From Pseudophaeomoniella oleicola (taxonomy: Eukaryota > Ascomycota > Eurotiomycetes > Phaeomoniellales > Phaeomoniellaceae): a DNA stretch of 64,000 nt. The notes beneath the pieces were generated by a model. That model was given only the letters and a program-made list of their open reading frames with translations. It was not told the origin of the DNA and ran no database searches. Location: the NCBI GenBank assembly GCA_003868215.1, contig QWDQ01000029.1:62001-126000 (forward strand). The letters are read 5' to 3'. Both the position numbers and the translations under genes were made by a program. This document shows positions 36,753 through 49,090 of the stretch, one piece after another; position 1 is the stretch's first letter, and each line of letters opens with the position of its first letter.

Positions 36753-38605
36753 TCATTCCAAATCGTCGGCAGTAGGGATGGTAGAACCGGAAGGGGTAAG
36801 TGGACGTTCTTCGTCTTCTTGTTCGTCTTCTACGGAAAGTAGGGTCTTGGTGTTGGGATTCGGCTGGTGGGGTGTATCGCCGAAGACGAGTTCCATTTGT
36901 TCGAGGGAGTAGCCGCGGGTCTGGAGGTGGTGGATAAGTACAGTGATGGCATATATTGATAGTTGTGGTGGGCACATGGAAACACTTGATGAGAGTGGGT
37001 GGGGGGATGGGAAGACATTGACGACGTACCTCTTTCAAAAAGAAGAAAGCATACACAATGATAACGTAATTGAGAAGACCAAACATTAGAAAAGTCCCCC
37101 AGCCGATCTTGTCCAATGCGTGAGGGGTGATTTGACTGAAAGCGAAGTTGAACAGCCATTGACTCGCGGCACCGGTAGCGATCCCGATCTCACGGATGCG
37201 ATTCGGGAAGATCTCGCTGATGTAAAGCCAAGGCAGTGGTCCCCATGACATATTGAACGAGATCGCTTCGGCATAGATCATTGCCATTGAAGCCATGCCG
37301 GCTGAGGTGATCTCGTCGGAAGAACCTGGAGGATTGGTTGCTGCGATGGCGGCAATGACGAGCATGAAGGTCCCCATAACGAAGGCACCGGCCATGAAGG
37401 GTATGCGTCTTCCATAGTTTTCGACGAAAAAGAACATGAAGGTTATCACACCTACGATTTTGACAATTCCGAAGAAGCCAGTCATGAACATGTTCTCCCG
37501 TCCAGCACCGACGCTGGAGAAGATCTGTGGAGCGTAATAAGCAAGAGATGTGTTACCTGTACATTGAGCTGCTAGTTGGATAGTGACCGCGATGATGATT
37601 CGATATCGATTTGAGGGAAGAAGGAGTTCCCTCCATGTGACACCTTCACTTTGTCGCATATCCTCTTTGATTCCGGCCTGTATTTCAGCAAATTCTGCAC
37701 GTAGTTCATAAGTATCTTCGCCACCACGGACCCATTTGAGGCTTTCAAATGCTTCCTGATTCCGGCCTTTTCCTGCGAGCCATCTAGCTGACTCTTTGTG
37801 GAACAACATGCCGATTCCTAAGAAAGCACCTAGAATAAATTGAAGTCCTGGAGTACAAGTCAGTTTTGGACGTCGTAGTAGGCAGGAGAACACAAACCAA
37901 CAGGAATCTGCCATTGTGACGACTTCTCATCACTGATGGCTATAGTGACGATATAGTCGACCCAGTAGCTGATCGTGACACCTTCTCCGGATTAGCCAAG
38001 CGATATGTATTCTGTCACGCTTCAGGCTTACCCAATGCGAAGAACAATTGAAAGCAGCTACCAAGCTTGCCTCGAATATCTTTAGGTGCCATTTCCGCGC
38101 TGAACATGGGCACCAACACGGTTGCTCCTCCAACACCAAAGCCACTGATAACCCTCCCTACATAAAAGCATGTGAGGCTATGGGTATTGATGACTTGCAG
38201 GATTGCTCCGAGGCAAAAGGTCAACGAACACAGCATCAAGCTATACCTTCGTCCTAGCCAGCTCGTGACTGGCCAGATGAAGAACGACCCGAAGAAAGCG
38301 CCTGCTTGAAGAATACTGACGGCGGTGGAATTAACATTTGTCCTTTGAGCGTCCGTGTAACCAAAATCTTTCTGAAAGGATGAGAGGGTGAGAACGCCCC
38401 CTACGATACCGGTATCATAGGCGAACATAAAACTGCCTATACAACAGGTTGCTACGAGCGAGACCGCTCTGAAGGTGCCCAATTTCTTGCTTCTGCTGCT
38501 ATGCTTGGAAGTAATAGGAGAGGAGAGAGGAGACAAGGGTTGATAAGCCACGCCATTTGTCTTCGAGGGATTCCGTCCAAAGCTAGGCCATTCGAAGATT
38601 CCCAT
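36753..38605 (-). CDS. MFS sugar transporter
   Basis: Plasma-membrane proton-coupled or facilitative sugar porter of the major facilitator superfamily. Four exons, 38605-38032, 37981-37898, 37847-37030 and 36920-36753 (introns of 50, 50 and 109 bp), encode 547 residues. Twelve helices are expected. Motifs seen: FAYDTGIVGGVL in helix 1, GRRYSLML after helix 2 (family GRR motif), GRVISGFGVGG in helix 4, KESARWLAGKGR (the PESPRWL-type motif with Lys for Pro), QLAAQCTGNTSLAYYAPQIF in helix 7, NYGRRIPFMAG, SWGPLPWLYISEIFPNRIREIG in helix 10 and the cytoplasmic tail starting TRGYSLEQMELVFGD. Substrate not predictable. It converges on the sulfatase, which may or may not be functional linkage. Confidence 0.93.
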
Positions 38606-39631
38606 GACTGACTAGCAGATTGTAGCAAGGTGGCTCATTTGACCGACACAACGACCGAAGTATCGCATGGGAAAGGTAGTAATCGAATGGTATGATCATT
38701 TATCCAGTAGACAGTCAAGTCACTAGCAACAGATTAAATTGATTTGATGGCGTACTGATGGTTGAACTCGCGACGTCGTCGGCCGCGGACCGATGCGGGG
38801 ACATCCGGGGAGATGAGGATGGGTCTACTACGTCAGGTAGTATGGATTTAGCAGCATCCAGGGATATCATGGATTGCGTTTATTGACTTCAGATAATGGG
38901 ATTTCTGGAAGAGGTAGTAACTACCATATGTGCGGCTGGTCAGGTAGAGGAGTCCATATAGCAGATTGGGCATTGACCTTCCTAGGGGCCCGAACCCTGA
39001 CGATATCATATTTAAACAGATCTTACACCAGCTGAGAGGGGTTCAGAAACCGATACCACGAGGAATGGATGTACCCCGATTGTGGAAAGAGACAGTGATA
39101 TGATCTGGCTGCAGCCTATCCGGATCGTCCACCTTAGGCTTGCTGACATATCAGAGCCTGGATACAATATAATGTATTCTCAGCCTCTGGGGGCTGTGAG
39201 CATCGTCAACACCTCCTGCCGGAGATGATCGCATCTTGATCAACACCTCGCGAAGCTTCAATTGGTCAGATGGTAGGCATTGTTGTACACTCCATTCTCC
39301 TCACATCATGAGAGACGCTTATGCAAGTCAGACGCCGTGTAAGCCTTGTAATTGTCATAGTATGTGGCGGGGCCTGGCATTGTAGTACAGGACATCGGTA
39401 CCTCAGTCACCACCAAGGCTGATTCGAACATTGAGCTGCGCCTCAAGTTGCACTGTTCGGCGTGAAAAGTATTGATTTCCTCAGATACTAGACATATGTA
39501 TCCTACCTCCTTGCCTACTTCATCCTCGAATCTATATTGAATGTACTGCACCCTTATCTCTTAAGGTGAGTCGTGACTACCAATAAGTGGAAGTCTCAGA
39601 GATCTATTCCCGCCGTATTAAGTAGCAGACA
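38606..39631. other. Divergent promoter region
   Basis: About 1 kb between the sugar transporter and the CorA-like gene. No gene is seen. The antisense frame at 39306-39551 has no recognisable domain. Confidence 0.45.
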
Positions 39632-41256
39632 ATGGACATCAAAGAGGAACCCGAGAAGGAGAGCTCCGATTACGGTCAGCTTACCAATTTTTTGACCACT
39701 TCACCCACTGGTTCTCCGAGCACTTGGGCCTACGACAATACGAATCAAAAGCGATCCTCGTCGTTGCCGCAGAAGACGAATATATTCCTGACGGATCTGC
39801 AAAAGGAGGTGCGAATTGGTTCCCAGGACGAACTTGCCCGCTACGCAAGTCTTGCCCAGCGTGATGAAAGATACTCGGTCTGCGTCATTGAAAACATATC
39901 CCCGGAGTACGTTGAGCTGATCAGATCAGCGTGGGGTGTTGATTCTCGGTTCTTTGCTACGCATGCGTCGAACCCGCAGCGAGAGACTATCTGGGACAAT
40001 CGGCGTTATGCATGGGGACGGAAGTCTCCAGATGAGGCGGACAACGACGATATCCCGTGCTTCGAGTACTTGGACGGGATATATGAATATCATGGCCTCA
40101 AACTGCCTCCTGGCCAGACCCTGAGTTCATCTCCGAATAACACATACAGGCACTGCTATATGGATGGATCATATCCTGTCCAGTCCAATACCAGAATCTC
40201 CTACTACCGGGTCAATCATTGGTTGTGTACGAAGTCTTACTTTCCTTTGAGAAGGCAACCGGACTGATATTTGCTCCAGATTTATTTCTTGTTGATGCGC
40301 CCCTTGACATCGCGAAATATCATGCTCGATCTTCACCGAGTCTCAGGCTTCTTTACGCCATGAACCGTGGCGGACTTCAACTCCCAGCTCTCCTCTCTAC
40401 TCATAAGGGTGGCAATAATATCACTCACAGTGTCTTTGATATCCTGCGGAACTTCTTCCGGCATGCCTGGCATCTAGATGTCATCTTCTTCCTTCCTTGT
40501 CGTTCAGATGGTGCAGTAACGGCCCCTCCACCTAGCTCGACGCAACCGGACACTATCCCACCTCACGCTCTTCTATATCTTCTCTCCCACTCCGTCCATG
40601 AATCGAACTTTCGCCATCTCAAGGCTGAAATCTCATACATATCCTTCCATTCGATCCGCTACCCCAGTCCAAGTATCAACAACACGCTACACGACCTCCG
40701 CCAGTTCCTGTCTGGCCTCGAATCCAATCTCACCGAAACCATAACCTACGTGCCCGAGAAGGTAAAGACCTACTTCCTGAAGCAGCACCCGTACTATACC
40801 CAGCCACGGTACTATTCCCGACACCAGACTCCCATCGAGGAACACGAGCGTGTCCTCACCTCCACCAAGGAGCTCTCATCCTTCCTCATGCAGACATTCC
40901 AGCTCTTCATTTCCTCAATCACCGTCCAAGAATCGCAACTGAATTCCGAACTCGCGCGCCGATCCACCCAGATCACTCAACTAGCCTTCATTTATATCCC
41001 CTTGAGCTTTGTGACCGGTGTGTTTGGGATGAACATCGTCGAGTTGAACGGTCAAGGCGTGCACATCTGGGTATGCTTTGTCGTGTTTGGAGTCGTCGCT
41101 TTCGTTACTTTGGCCATCTTCATTGTTTTGCATTGCGGATTCAAAAGACAGGCCAGAGGGAGAGCAGGAGGAAGAACAGGACGAATGTGGTTGGTGGGAA
41201 GGCCCGTGGAGGATGCTGAAGGAAGCCCGGAGAAACGGGAATTAATGTTGGTGTAA
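39632..41256 (+). CDS. CorA-like (Mg2+ transporter superfamily) membrane protein
   Basis: Two exons, 39632-40226 and 40280-41256 (53-bp GTACGA...CAG intron), encode 523 residues. The N-terminal 430 residues are soluble and belong to the divergent fungal CorA-like group, not the classic Alr/Mnr2 type. The C-terminus is decisive: a long helix (SELARRSTQITQLAFIYIPLSF), then VTGVFGMNI, which carries the GMN signature after the first of two terminal membrane helices, and the second helix (VCFVVFGVVAFVTLAIFIVLHC) with a basic end. The family moves divalent cations, but many fungal members with this long soluble part have no proven transport. Divergent from the sugar transporter and convergent with the amino-acid permease. 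Confidence 0.88.
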
Positions 41257-41665
41257 AAGATGACAAGACGTGCAAGGTCGAGCTGAGGCGCCTTTGGTAC
41301 TGCCTTCTCTCCGTCCGGGAGCGTAAGGAAATGGCTTATGATAGACGATTTATAGTATAGGTTCTTTTGTACACACCATGTCCCATGCCGACATATTCAA
41401 TGAAAGAGCCGAGAAACAAATGCCATTAAGATGAAAAAGAATATCCTCTTCTCATCGCTCCCAATTCACCCACTATTTATAGGCACACTATGTTTCTCGA
41501 TGACTTGCCCAGATGCAATTATAATTCCAAACACAACCCGTAAACCAAAGTAAGAAGAAAACATACAACCCTTGAATAAGACTTTTGAGATAGTAGCAAC
41601 AGGGCAAGGAACTTGGAGATGAAAGGAACTTGAAGATGAAAACGACAAAATGGAAAAGACGAATA
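41257..41665. other. Convergent spacer
   Basis: 409 bp between the 3' ends of the CorA-like gene and the amino-acid permease gene. No gene is seen. Confidence 0.45.
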
Positions 41666-43965
41666 TCACAACATCTCTGCAAGGATCTGCAACACCCGCG
41701 ACGGAGACTTTGACGGAGTACCTCCATATCTATCTCGGTCACTCCGATCGTCGAACATACCCACGAACGGGATCGGAAAAGTCTCGAAGTCTCTCATGTT
41801 GGCCTTGTAGCGTATCTTGTAGCCGAGATATAGACCAAGGAAGAAAAGAGGGCCCACGTAGGCACGGATGAGACCAGCAGCGATTTGACCGTGAGTCAGA
41901 CGTTTGTGATGCGCGAGGTAGAAGGTGTCCCAACCGTTGAAAAGGAGCAGTAGTGAGCAGGCGACGATGGCGTAAATCGCGGGTGCTGGTTGATGGCCGG
42001 GAGACCGGAATAGATGATTGTCGTTGAAGAATTTACGGTAGTTGCGGAGGTTGTTGCGGCGGTTCATGCTATGGGAGAGCGGACGTCAGCTTTGAAGGTG
42101 ACCAACAGGATCAGACATGCAACATACCCTCTCAGATATCGACAAAAAGTCACACATTCCGAGACATAGACACATAGGATACACGTCACAGATATTCGAG
42201 AGACAACGCCCACGATCTGGTGTTATGTCAGAGAGCACCAAAGCAAAGCTCGGGACTGTCCATACTTGTCCTTGATGACCATGAATTACGGCGAGGAAAG
42301 AGAAGAAACTTAACAACACAGTAACCAAAACCGCATAAAGGGGAAATCCGTCAAACGATGTCGTCATGATGCGATCTCTTATCCATGGGACGGTCGTTTT
42401 GGTTGTCAACAGATAGAATGTCCTCGATGACACATAGAATGCCGTGTTCCTGATAGAAGATCAGCTGCGTTGTTGCCAAGATACGGGAGAATACTCACGC
42501 AGCCGTTAGTGAGGCGAAGAAGAAGCAAATGTGAAGAAAGCTTTGTAGGCCTTCATCGAAGCCTGATCGAACTACAGCTATGAGAAATGGCGATCTAATA
42601 CCTGTTGTTATAGTGCCTTTCTCCGCGCCGCGAAAGAGTGGTATATCATCTCCAGACACATAAGGGGTTGCATATGCTGAATAAGAGATCAGCAAAGAAT
42701 CATTGTAGGAAACGTTGATCGAAGCCACAATTGCAAGAAGCAAGTAAACGACAAATGCAAAGCCACCGATCCAACGCGAGGCTATTGGTAAGTCAGCTCG
42801 TGGATATCGAGCTTCTCCGGCTGTGATCAGGACAATTTCAACCCCGAGGAAGGCGAAAGAGGCGACCGTGATGCTCGTCCTACAAGAAGTCAGACCAAAC
42901 CTCACTGTGGCATCAGTCTCGAAAACCTCGCAGCCATGATACCATTCATCAAAGTGGGGTTGGAAAGCAAGTATAAGCTCCGGGTTGGGGTGGACAAACA
43001 GGTACTCACCATACGCCCATGAAAGTCCCGAATCCATGTGGAGCTTGAAGATAGTCCCCAGGCTTGATATTCGCGTCAACACCCGTACAATTATGCCACC
43101 CAGCAAAACAGAGTCCGGGTGCAAACTGCATATTCTGTGCTGGCGACAAGATACGACTGCTAAAGGGGAGATCAGAGAATCGAGCACCTCTCTCTGCAGA
43201 TAATTAGTATGTAGTCGCCCTCAGAGCTGATTTCAACTTACTTCCAGCAGCGATAACTATCATGAGGATGAAAAGAAATAATACGAAAAGCTGCTTCAGC
43301 CACTTGAACGTCCACTCCACCCATCCGTAGAACTATTCGAGTTAGAGGAAGAAAATGAAGGCTTAACGAAGAGAGCTTACCTTAACGCTCCAAATGCTGT
43401 TGATAAGCGCTATTGGGACAAGGCAGATGAATATTCCTCCTACAATATTAACATTCCAGTACTCAAGGAGCATCGCTGTCTGAACCGTCAAGGTACAGCA
43501 GCTACAAGTATATGCGAGCCTAGAGGGGCTATTAGCTCTCGCTTCGTCTCGTCGAACTTTGTCGTGACGAACCAATATGCCCAGCCGCACGCAAATCCCA
43601 GAGCACGATCGTAGTAGACGTTGGGAAACTCGAACATCGCCCCAGGGATAGGAGTCATGGAAACCATCTCGCTCAGGCAGAGCATGACTGATATCACTAT
43701 GCTCCCAGCCACGAAGTATGCGATTACAGCGCCAGGTCCGCCCGACAAGGCAATTATCTCTCCAGAGTTGATGAAAAGGCCGATGCCAATGGTTCCAGAT
43801 ATAGCAATCCCTACACGGATAGTTTAGTCGGCTGATGATGAATGATGAAGACTCCTTACCGGTTATGTGGTGTTTTCGCAGAACGGTTTTGAGGCCTCCA
43901 CTCCTTGTAAGACTTCCGACATACTGTTCTCTGCTTTGTTCGTCGTAGTCGAGATCTCCCGGCAT
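41666..43965 (-). CDS. Amino-acid permease (APC superfamily, fungal AAT type), nine exons
   Basis: Plasma-membrane amino-acid importer. Nine exons on the minus strand join in frame: 43965-43860, 43810-43573, 43519-43381, 43332-43242, 43193-43010, 42879-42499, 42449-42266, 42216-42128 and 42068-41666. They encode 604 residues; introns are 48-59 bp except one of 130 bp. Family motifs: TGIAISGTIGIGLFINSGE in helix 1, GGPGAVIAYFVAGSIVISVMLCLSEM, TPIPGAMFEFPNVYYDRALGFACGWAYW, FLGVEIVLITAGEARYPRADLP (the G-x-E-x3-I-x-AGE region) and SRTFYLL. The C-terminal exons carry the last helices (YAIVACSLLLLFNGWDTFYL and GLIRAYVGPLFFLGLYLGYKI). The start is the first ATG; the frame is open further only from a TTG. 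Substrate not predictable. Intron density is far higher than in its neighbours. Confidence 0.9.
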
Positions 43966-45850
43966 AGTGTGTAGCTTATTCCTCGAAGATTGGAAGCCAA
44001 AGTGACGAGTAGACGTGATGATAAACTTGAGATGTGTCGAATGAAGCTCTCCTGGTTGGAAGAGGAAGCTCAATCAATACCAATAATAAAGTCGTAGTAA
44101 GCTCGGTAATCGCGGACGGACGACGAATGATGATATTGTACGTCTGCCACGGATGAGGATGACACCTGCACAGTCACCGATCTCTGTGGTTGCATCGGTA
44201 TCGGCTCTGCTGTTGGGTACCCGTACCTTGATCGGATTGGTAAGAATTACCACGTACTGAAGTACTAAAGACAGGGCGTCTGATTGAAAAGGTACTGTAC
44301 CGTACTGTACTGAGTATAGTACGAAAGAGTTGACAAGAGGTGTGAAGAGCAGGATTGGGGGCGTCCTGAATGGGGTGCATGAAGACTGGAGGATGGTGGA
44401 AGGCTCTCCAATGAAGGTAGGATAGTCTGTGCTTTTGTTGCACAGCATCGAGGCTCAACTCGATCGGATCCAATACAAGATCCATCTTACACCCTTCTGC
44501 TGATGTTCTCGGCGTCACTGCTGTAGGTCAATCCGGACAAGAAAACAAGGATTTTCCTGATCCTGCTGATGTTGCGTAGCCTCATTGGCCCTCTCTCGGC
44601 CCCCAACTGCCAGCAAGCAACCCATTAGGAACGAGGAACATCGACCAGCACGATGCAAGGCTGAGCTAGGCCGCATATGAGGATTACACCGCTGCAGCCT
44701 TCTGTAATGGGTGCTCAGTGCATTGATCCGGAAGGTGTTAGTCTTTCGCTTATATCTGATAGTTGAAGGCGTGAGCCGAATTGACTTTTACCAGTAGTTG
44801 TGGTGTCGGTGATGCCTGGACAGCATTTGGCTACTATACGTAGTATACGTCCCTAGGCTTGTTTATACGCTGCAAACCGTGAACTGGATTAGAAATGTAA
44901 GAATGGTGACGCTGCGAAGTGTTGTTTCCGTTCTCGAAAGGAACAGCTCCAGCATACACTGTGTTACTGTATCACTTCATTAGTATCAACGTCCAGTATC
45001 TTATACTATTTTTGATCGCTGTATATCCCCCAAACACTCCAATCAATCGAAGAACAGTACCCATCTATGCAATCATACTACTTAGACGTGGCAGGTCTCC
45101 ATGTCTTCTAGGTATATACGGAATCGGAAGTGTGACTGCATCGCGTACGGAGTAAAGCGTAGGTATACAATCAAATGGTGGTGGCTTATCGCCTTGATGC
45201 ACCCACCTCCTCACGGTTCCTCACAGTTTCTTACCTTCCTCGTGTGCTGACGAAAGGTCATGCAGTATCTACCACACCTAAAGCTGTGTAAATGTATGCG
45301 TACACCATACCGTTCGTGCTGACAGATTCTGCCAACATCCTAACACCTTCCAAACGTTGCTTGCCTGCCTACCTTACCAAATCTTACACCGTGCCTTTCT
45401 ACACAATATCGCTTAAAGAGCCTCCGGGGATGACGTACCATTGCGGTCTATATCTACCTAGCACACGGTGCCGAGTACAGGAAACTCGTGTCTGAAATAC
45501 AATATCATCATCTTCTTCTGCCAGAGAACGCACTGCATTGGAACTCGGAGCCTGTCGACCTATTAGTCGTCCAGCGATGAGGTGGTCTGGTCAACCTGTA
45601 ATTTAGCCGCAGGCTTACTGCAGTGGCTCATACGCCATACTGTCCTGACAGCCTTCCCATTTGTTATCGTTGAACGTGCGTCGCCTCCTATCGCAGTTGG
45701 CCAGATCTCCCTGAGCACATCCATGGCCCAAAACCATTCACAGAGCCAACCGTCAGGGACTAAGGTAAAGAGACTACAAGTTTCATCTTTCTGACCGACT
45801 GGTCCTGATAATAGCTAACGCCACTATTTCGCAGATTGTCGGCCACAAGG
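43966..45850. other. Divergent intergenic region with short GTAC-rich repeats
   Basis: About 1.9 kb between the permease and the hydrolase-propeller gene. It contains a GTAC-rich run near 44291-44322 (ggtactgtaccgtactgtactgag), palindromic ACTATACGTAGTATACGT near 44834, and an exact TACGGAGTA at 45146-45154. No gene is supported. A 5' exon of the downstream gene starting at ATG 45724 was considered, but its frame does not join. Confidence 0.45.
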
Positions 45851-48395
45851 ATGGCCTTTGGGATATATTGGAGAAGGGAACCGCCGATTGTGAGATCGAG
45901 TATGTACAAATCTACTGCAAGCATGTCCATGTTCAAGGCTTATTTGCTCCAGCATTGTGGCTATTCACGGGGTCGCAGCAGGGTCATACTGGACATGGAC
46001 GGCCAAAGTCGGAGACAACAGGTTCGTGAATTGGCTGGTAGACCCTGACATGTTGCCTTCTGTCATTCCTGGTTGTCGGGTCCTGCTGTACGGATATCAA
46101 TCCAATTGGCATAATGATCCTATTGTCACCTCGGCGAGGACTATAGCACATCGTCTATTGGAGACATTGAAGAGTCACCGCAAGGTAAATATCCTTGTTT
46201 TTGCTGGCTAAGTCGTCGTTGACCATCTCTTCGCCAGCATTGCCACGAACGCCCGTTGCTGTTCATCGCGCATAGTTTCGGCGGCATTGTCCTTATGAAG
46301 GTTAGAGTCGCTCCACATGGCATGGTTGAGATTGACCAAACTATAGGTCATGATTGAAGCCAGGCGCAGCTATGAAGCCATCTTGAAGAGCACCATAGGG
46401 CTCGTTTTCTTCGGTACCCCCTTTCGCGGTGCAGAGGGCAGCCTCATCAATGGAGAGATAAAACAGTACTGGGAAGGGAGGGGAGATCACGTTGATGATC
46501 GAATTCTGAGCGACGTGAGACCCGATCTTTCGGCGCTTCCAGATACCTTAGATGATTTTCGGGAGCTTGGCCGCAAAATCCTGCCTCCGTGTATCTGTTT
46601 CTATGAACAAAAGTACGCCAATGTAGGGCTCCTGGGTGATGGCAGAGAGAAGCCGGTATGTGTCTGACAATAAACCTAACTCCTCTGCTCTGTTGCTAAC
46701 TGTTATGCAGGAGGTCATGACTAGTCGATCGTCTGCCACTCTGGACTTTTCTAAAAACATTGAGTTGGAGCGTAATCACTTCAACATGAACAAGTTTACC
46801 GGCCCTGACGACACCGCTTATGCCAAAACGAAAGAGGCCATTGAAAAGCTGTATCGAAAAGGGAAGAAGGTGAAGATGAGCGGAAGAAACCCTTCACCAC
46901 CTTCACCGAGACCAGAAAGCAAGAGATCTACCGAGCAGCCATCCAGGAGTATGTCTCGACCCCCTTATTCTCTTCTATTGGATTTTGGTCAGGCTATCAA
47001 AATGCAATTACTGTGCTAACTTTGATCAGAGACTTTCGATACCTCGCCGTGGAAGGAACCGAACATCCCATTGATCGGATCCATCGGGAAAGCCTGGTCA
47101 TGGGAACTGCCCCAAGTTCGTCGCTTCAACCCTTTTGGTCCCAGACCATTTGCGGCTAACATCTCTGCTGATGGGAGACATGCTTTGCTCTTGAGCAGGG
47201 AGGCGGTATCAGTTTTCGATGTCGGCCCTATGGAGTATGAGCCTCCTCTGCTCTGTCGCCGACTGAGTGCTCCCAAAGAGGAGCCGCTGTGCGCCGTAAC
47301 TATGGGTCGCAGTATTATTGCTATGACTACTCGTAAGGCTTGTTACTTGGTGGATTCTACCTGTACTCACTACGACGTGGCAAACGAAAGGCCCGAAGAG
47401 ATCAAGGCCATTCCACATCCGCGACGCCTTAGCGGTTACGATGTGGTCCAGCGTGTAGCGCTTCACGAGACGGAACAGTATCTGACCGTTGCTTACAGCA
47501 TAGTCAACATTGAGGACACGACTATACAACTCTGCCGAGTAGCACGAAACAACTTAACGGACGTGAAAATCTGTGACTCAATTGTGATCAGCAAGGATAA
47601 CACGAAGATATTGAACTTCTCGGCGGATGGAAGCAGGCTTATTTGCTCGACCTTCCGAGGAAGGATTTGGGTTTGGGAGGTCGTAGTCAATGACCACGAG
47701 ATCAAGTGGAAACCGCAATGCAATACAATACGTCCCTTCACCCCGGTACGTGCGAGCATCCCTCCTTTCAAGGTAATACCGAATTCCTATATGATTCAGC
47801 TGACCATTCATAGGAGATTGGTGCTCATGGTATAACGTGTGCCAAAACCTGGGTCACACCTCTTACCGAAAGATCTTATATATTCTGTACTACATCTCGC
47901 AGCACAGAGAGGCACCGCAACGAAGGAGAATGGTCGTTCATTGCGCCGGCCTCGAAAGACCTACTGCATATGGACTGCTTAGCCTTTCACTGTCTCGTAG
48001 ATCTACAACGAGGGGACTTCCATTGCATCATGGATGGCGCAGTTGCTAACGGAGGGAACGCACTAGCCGTCATATCGCAGACCGGTCATATCTGCATAGT
48101 CCAACTGACGGCCCTCCCAGGCGGAGGCATTGCTGCCGATCCAGCCGAGGTGCCGTGCACTTTCAAGAACAAAGTGAGGTTGAACGCATTACACGACGAA
48201 TTCGAAGGGGCCGTCAAGTTCAGCCATGACGACACCATGCTCGTTGCAGTGGACAAGCATGGCAAGCTGATACAAGTGCCTATTTTCCCCCCATCTCCAA
48301 GGCGCTACCTCCCGGCAGCAGCAGTGCCTCCCAATACAGCACTCAAAGTACCAGTCAAACCTCACAAGGCCCTCCTACACTTCCACCCCTGGTGA
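45851..48395 (+). CDS. Alpha/beta-hydrolase (SesB/DUF676-like) joined to a propeller-like C-terminal half
   Basis: Seven exons join in frame: 45851-45903, 45953-46184, 46238-46300, 46347-46655, 46711-46948, 47030-47745 and 47814-48395, giving 730 residues. Residues 20-200 form a serine-hydrolase fold: an oxyanion-type start IVAIHGVA...YWTWT, then LLPS..GCRVLLYGYQSN, the nucleophile elbow AHSFGG with Ser108, and LVFFGTPFRG. This is the arrangement of the SesB-like effector domain of fungal NLR proteins. Residues 300-730 show repeated short beta-strand patterns (ANISADGRHALLLS, NFSADGSRLICSTFRGRIWVWEV, VKFSHDDTMLVAVDKHGKLIQV) like WD40 propeller blades. No P-loop NACHT or NB-ARC domain lies between them, only a charged linker. 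The true start could be further upstream. Role in non-self recognition or lipid turnover is inference. Confidence 0.82.
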
Positions 48396-49090
48396 AACAC
48401 AGGCATTCCTTTGGACGCTTTGGGTTTGGAAACAGTTCTTAAATTCTGTGGTTGGATAATACCTCTATCTTATCTCACTATCTTACTATCTATTGCAGGA
48501 GACAGATCCACGCCGAAGCGGCACTGTGTGAGATTTTTGTCTAGTACTGACGTATGTGATATGGGAATTTACCTAGATATATACAAATCTCAAGCGAGAA
48601 GGAGGAGGTGGTGGTGGTCGTATCACGTATATATATACTAACTCATGGATCTATCTCACAATATTAGAGTAGTATCATCACTGAAGTTAGTACTAATTCG
48701 ATAATTAAATGTATCTGAGCATTGGTAATAATTAGTAAGCTATGCTTGACATTCTCCAATATCATGAAAAACCAAAATACTAAGCCGCTTGAGAGTGATG
48801 TGTAGGTAGTATATATCGTGATCTGATTTTCCTTGGCTATCTTTGTCTATTTCGTCCTAACTTGGGCAAAGAAAGGAAAGCACCCAGGGGATTAGACAAG
48901 CTTGTGTAACATTAATGCCTCAATCATTGCCAGCATTGAACTTTCGTTATTTTTCCATTTTCTCTATATTCTATCCTAGCAACAGGGTATGTTTGTTTGT
49001 TTGTTCGTTTATTTTATTTCAATTGATCGATCTGTCTCTCGGCCGCCCCTACTAGGTTAGTTTAGTCCATCACTTCACTTTTCGCAAAGA
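48396..49090. other. Convergent, AT-rich spacer
   Basis: About 700 bp between two 3' ends. It is A/T-rich with a short TTTG run (gtttgtttgtttgttcg, near 48990-49007). No gene is seen. Confidence 0.45.

Noticed and set aside
42495-43187. 230-residue minus-strand frame as a separate gene
   Set aside because: Its second part is exon 6 of the permease; the first part is an intron plus exon 5 read in the wrong frame.
45724-45771. ATG 45724 exon as the true start of the hydrolase-propeller gene
   Set aside because: Its only good donor (GTAAAG) leaves phase 0, which does not match the frame of the next exon. ATG 45851 was preferred, with some doubt.
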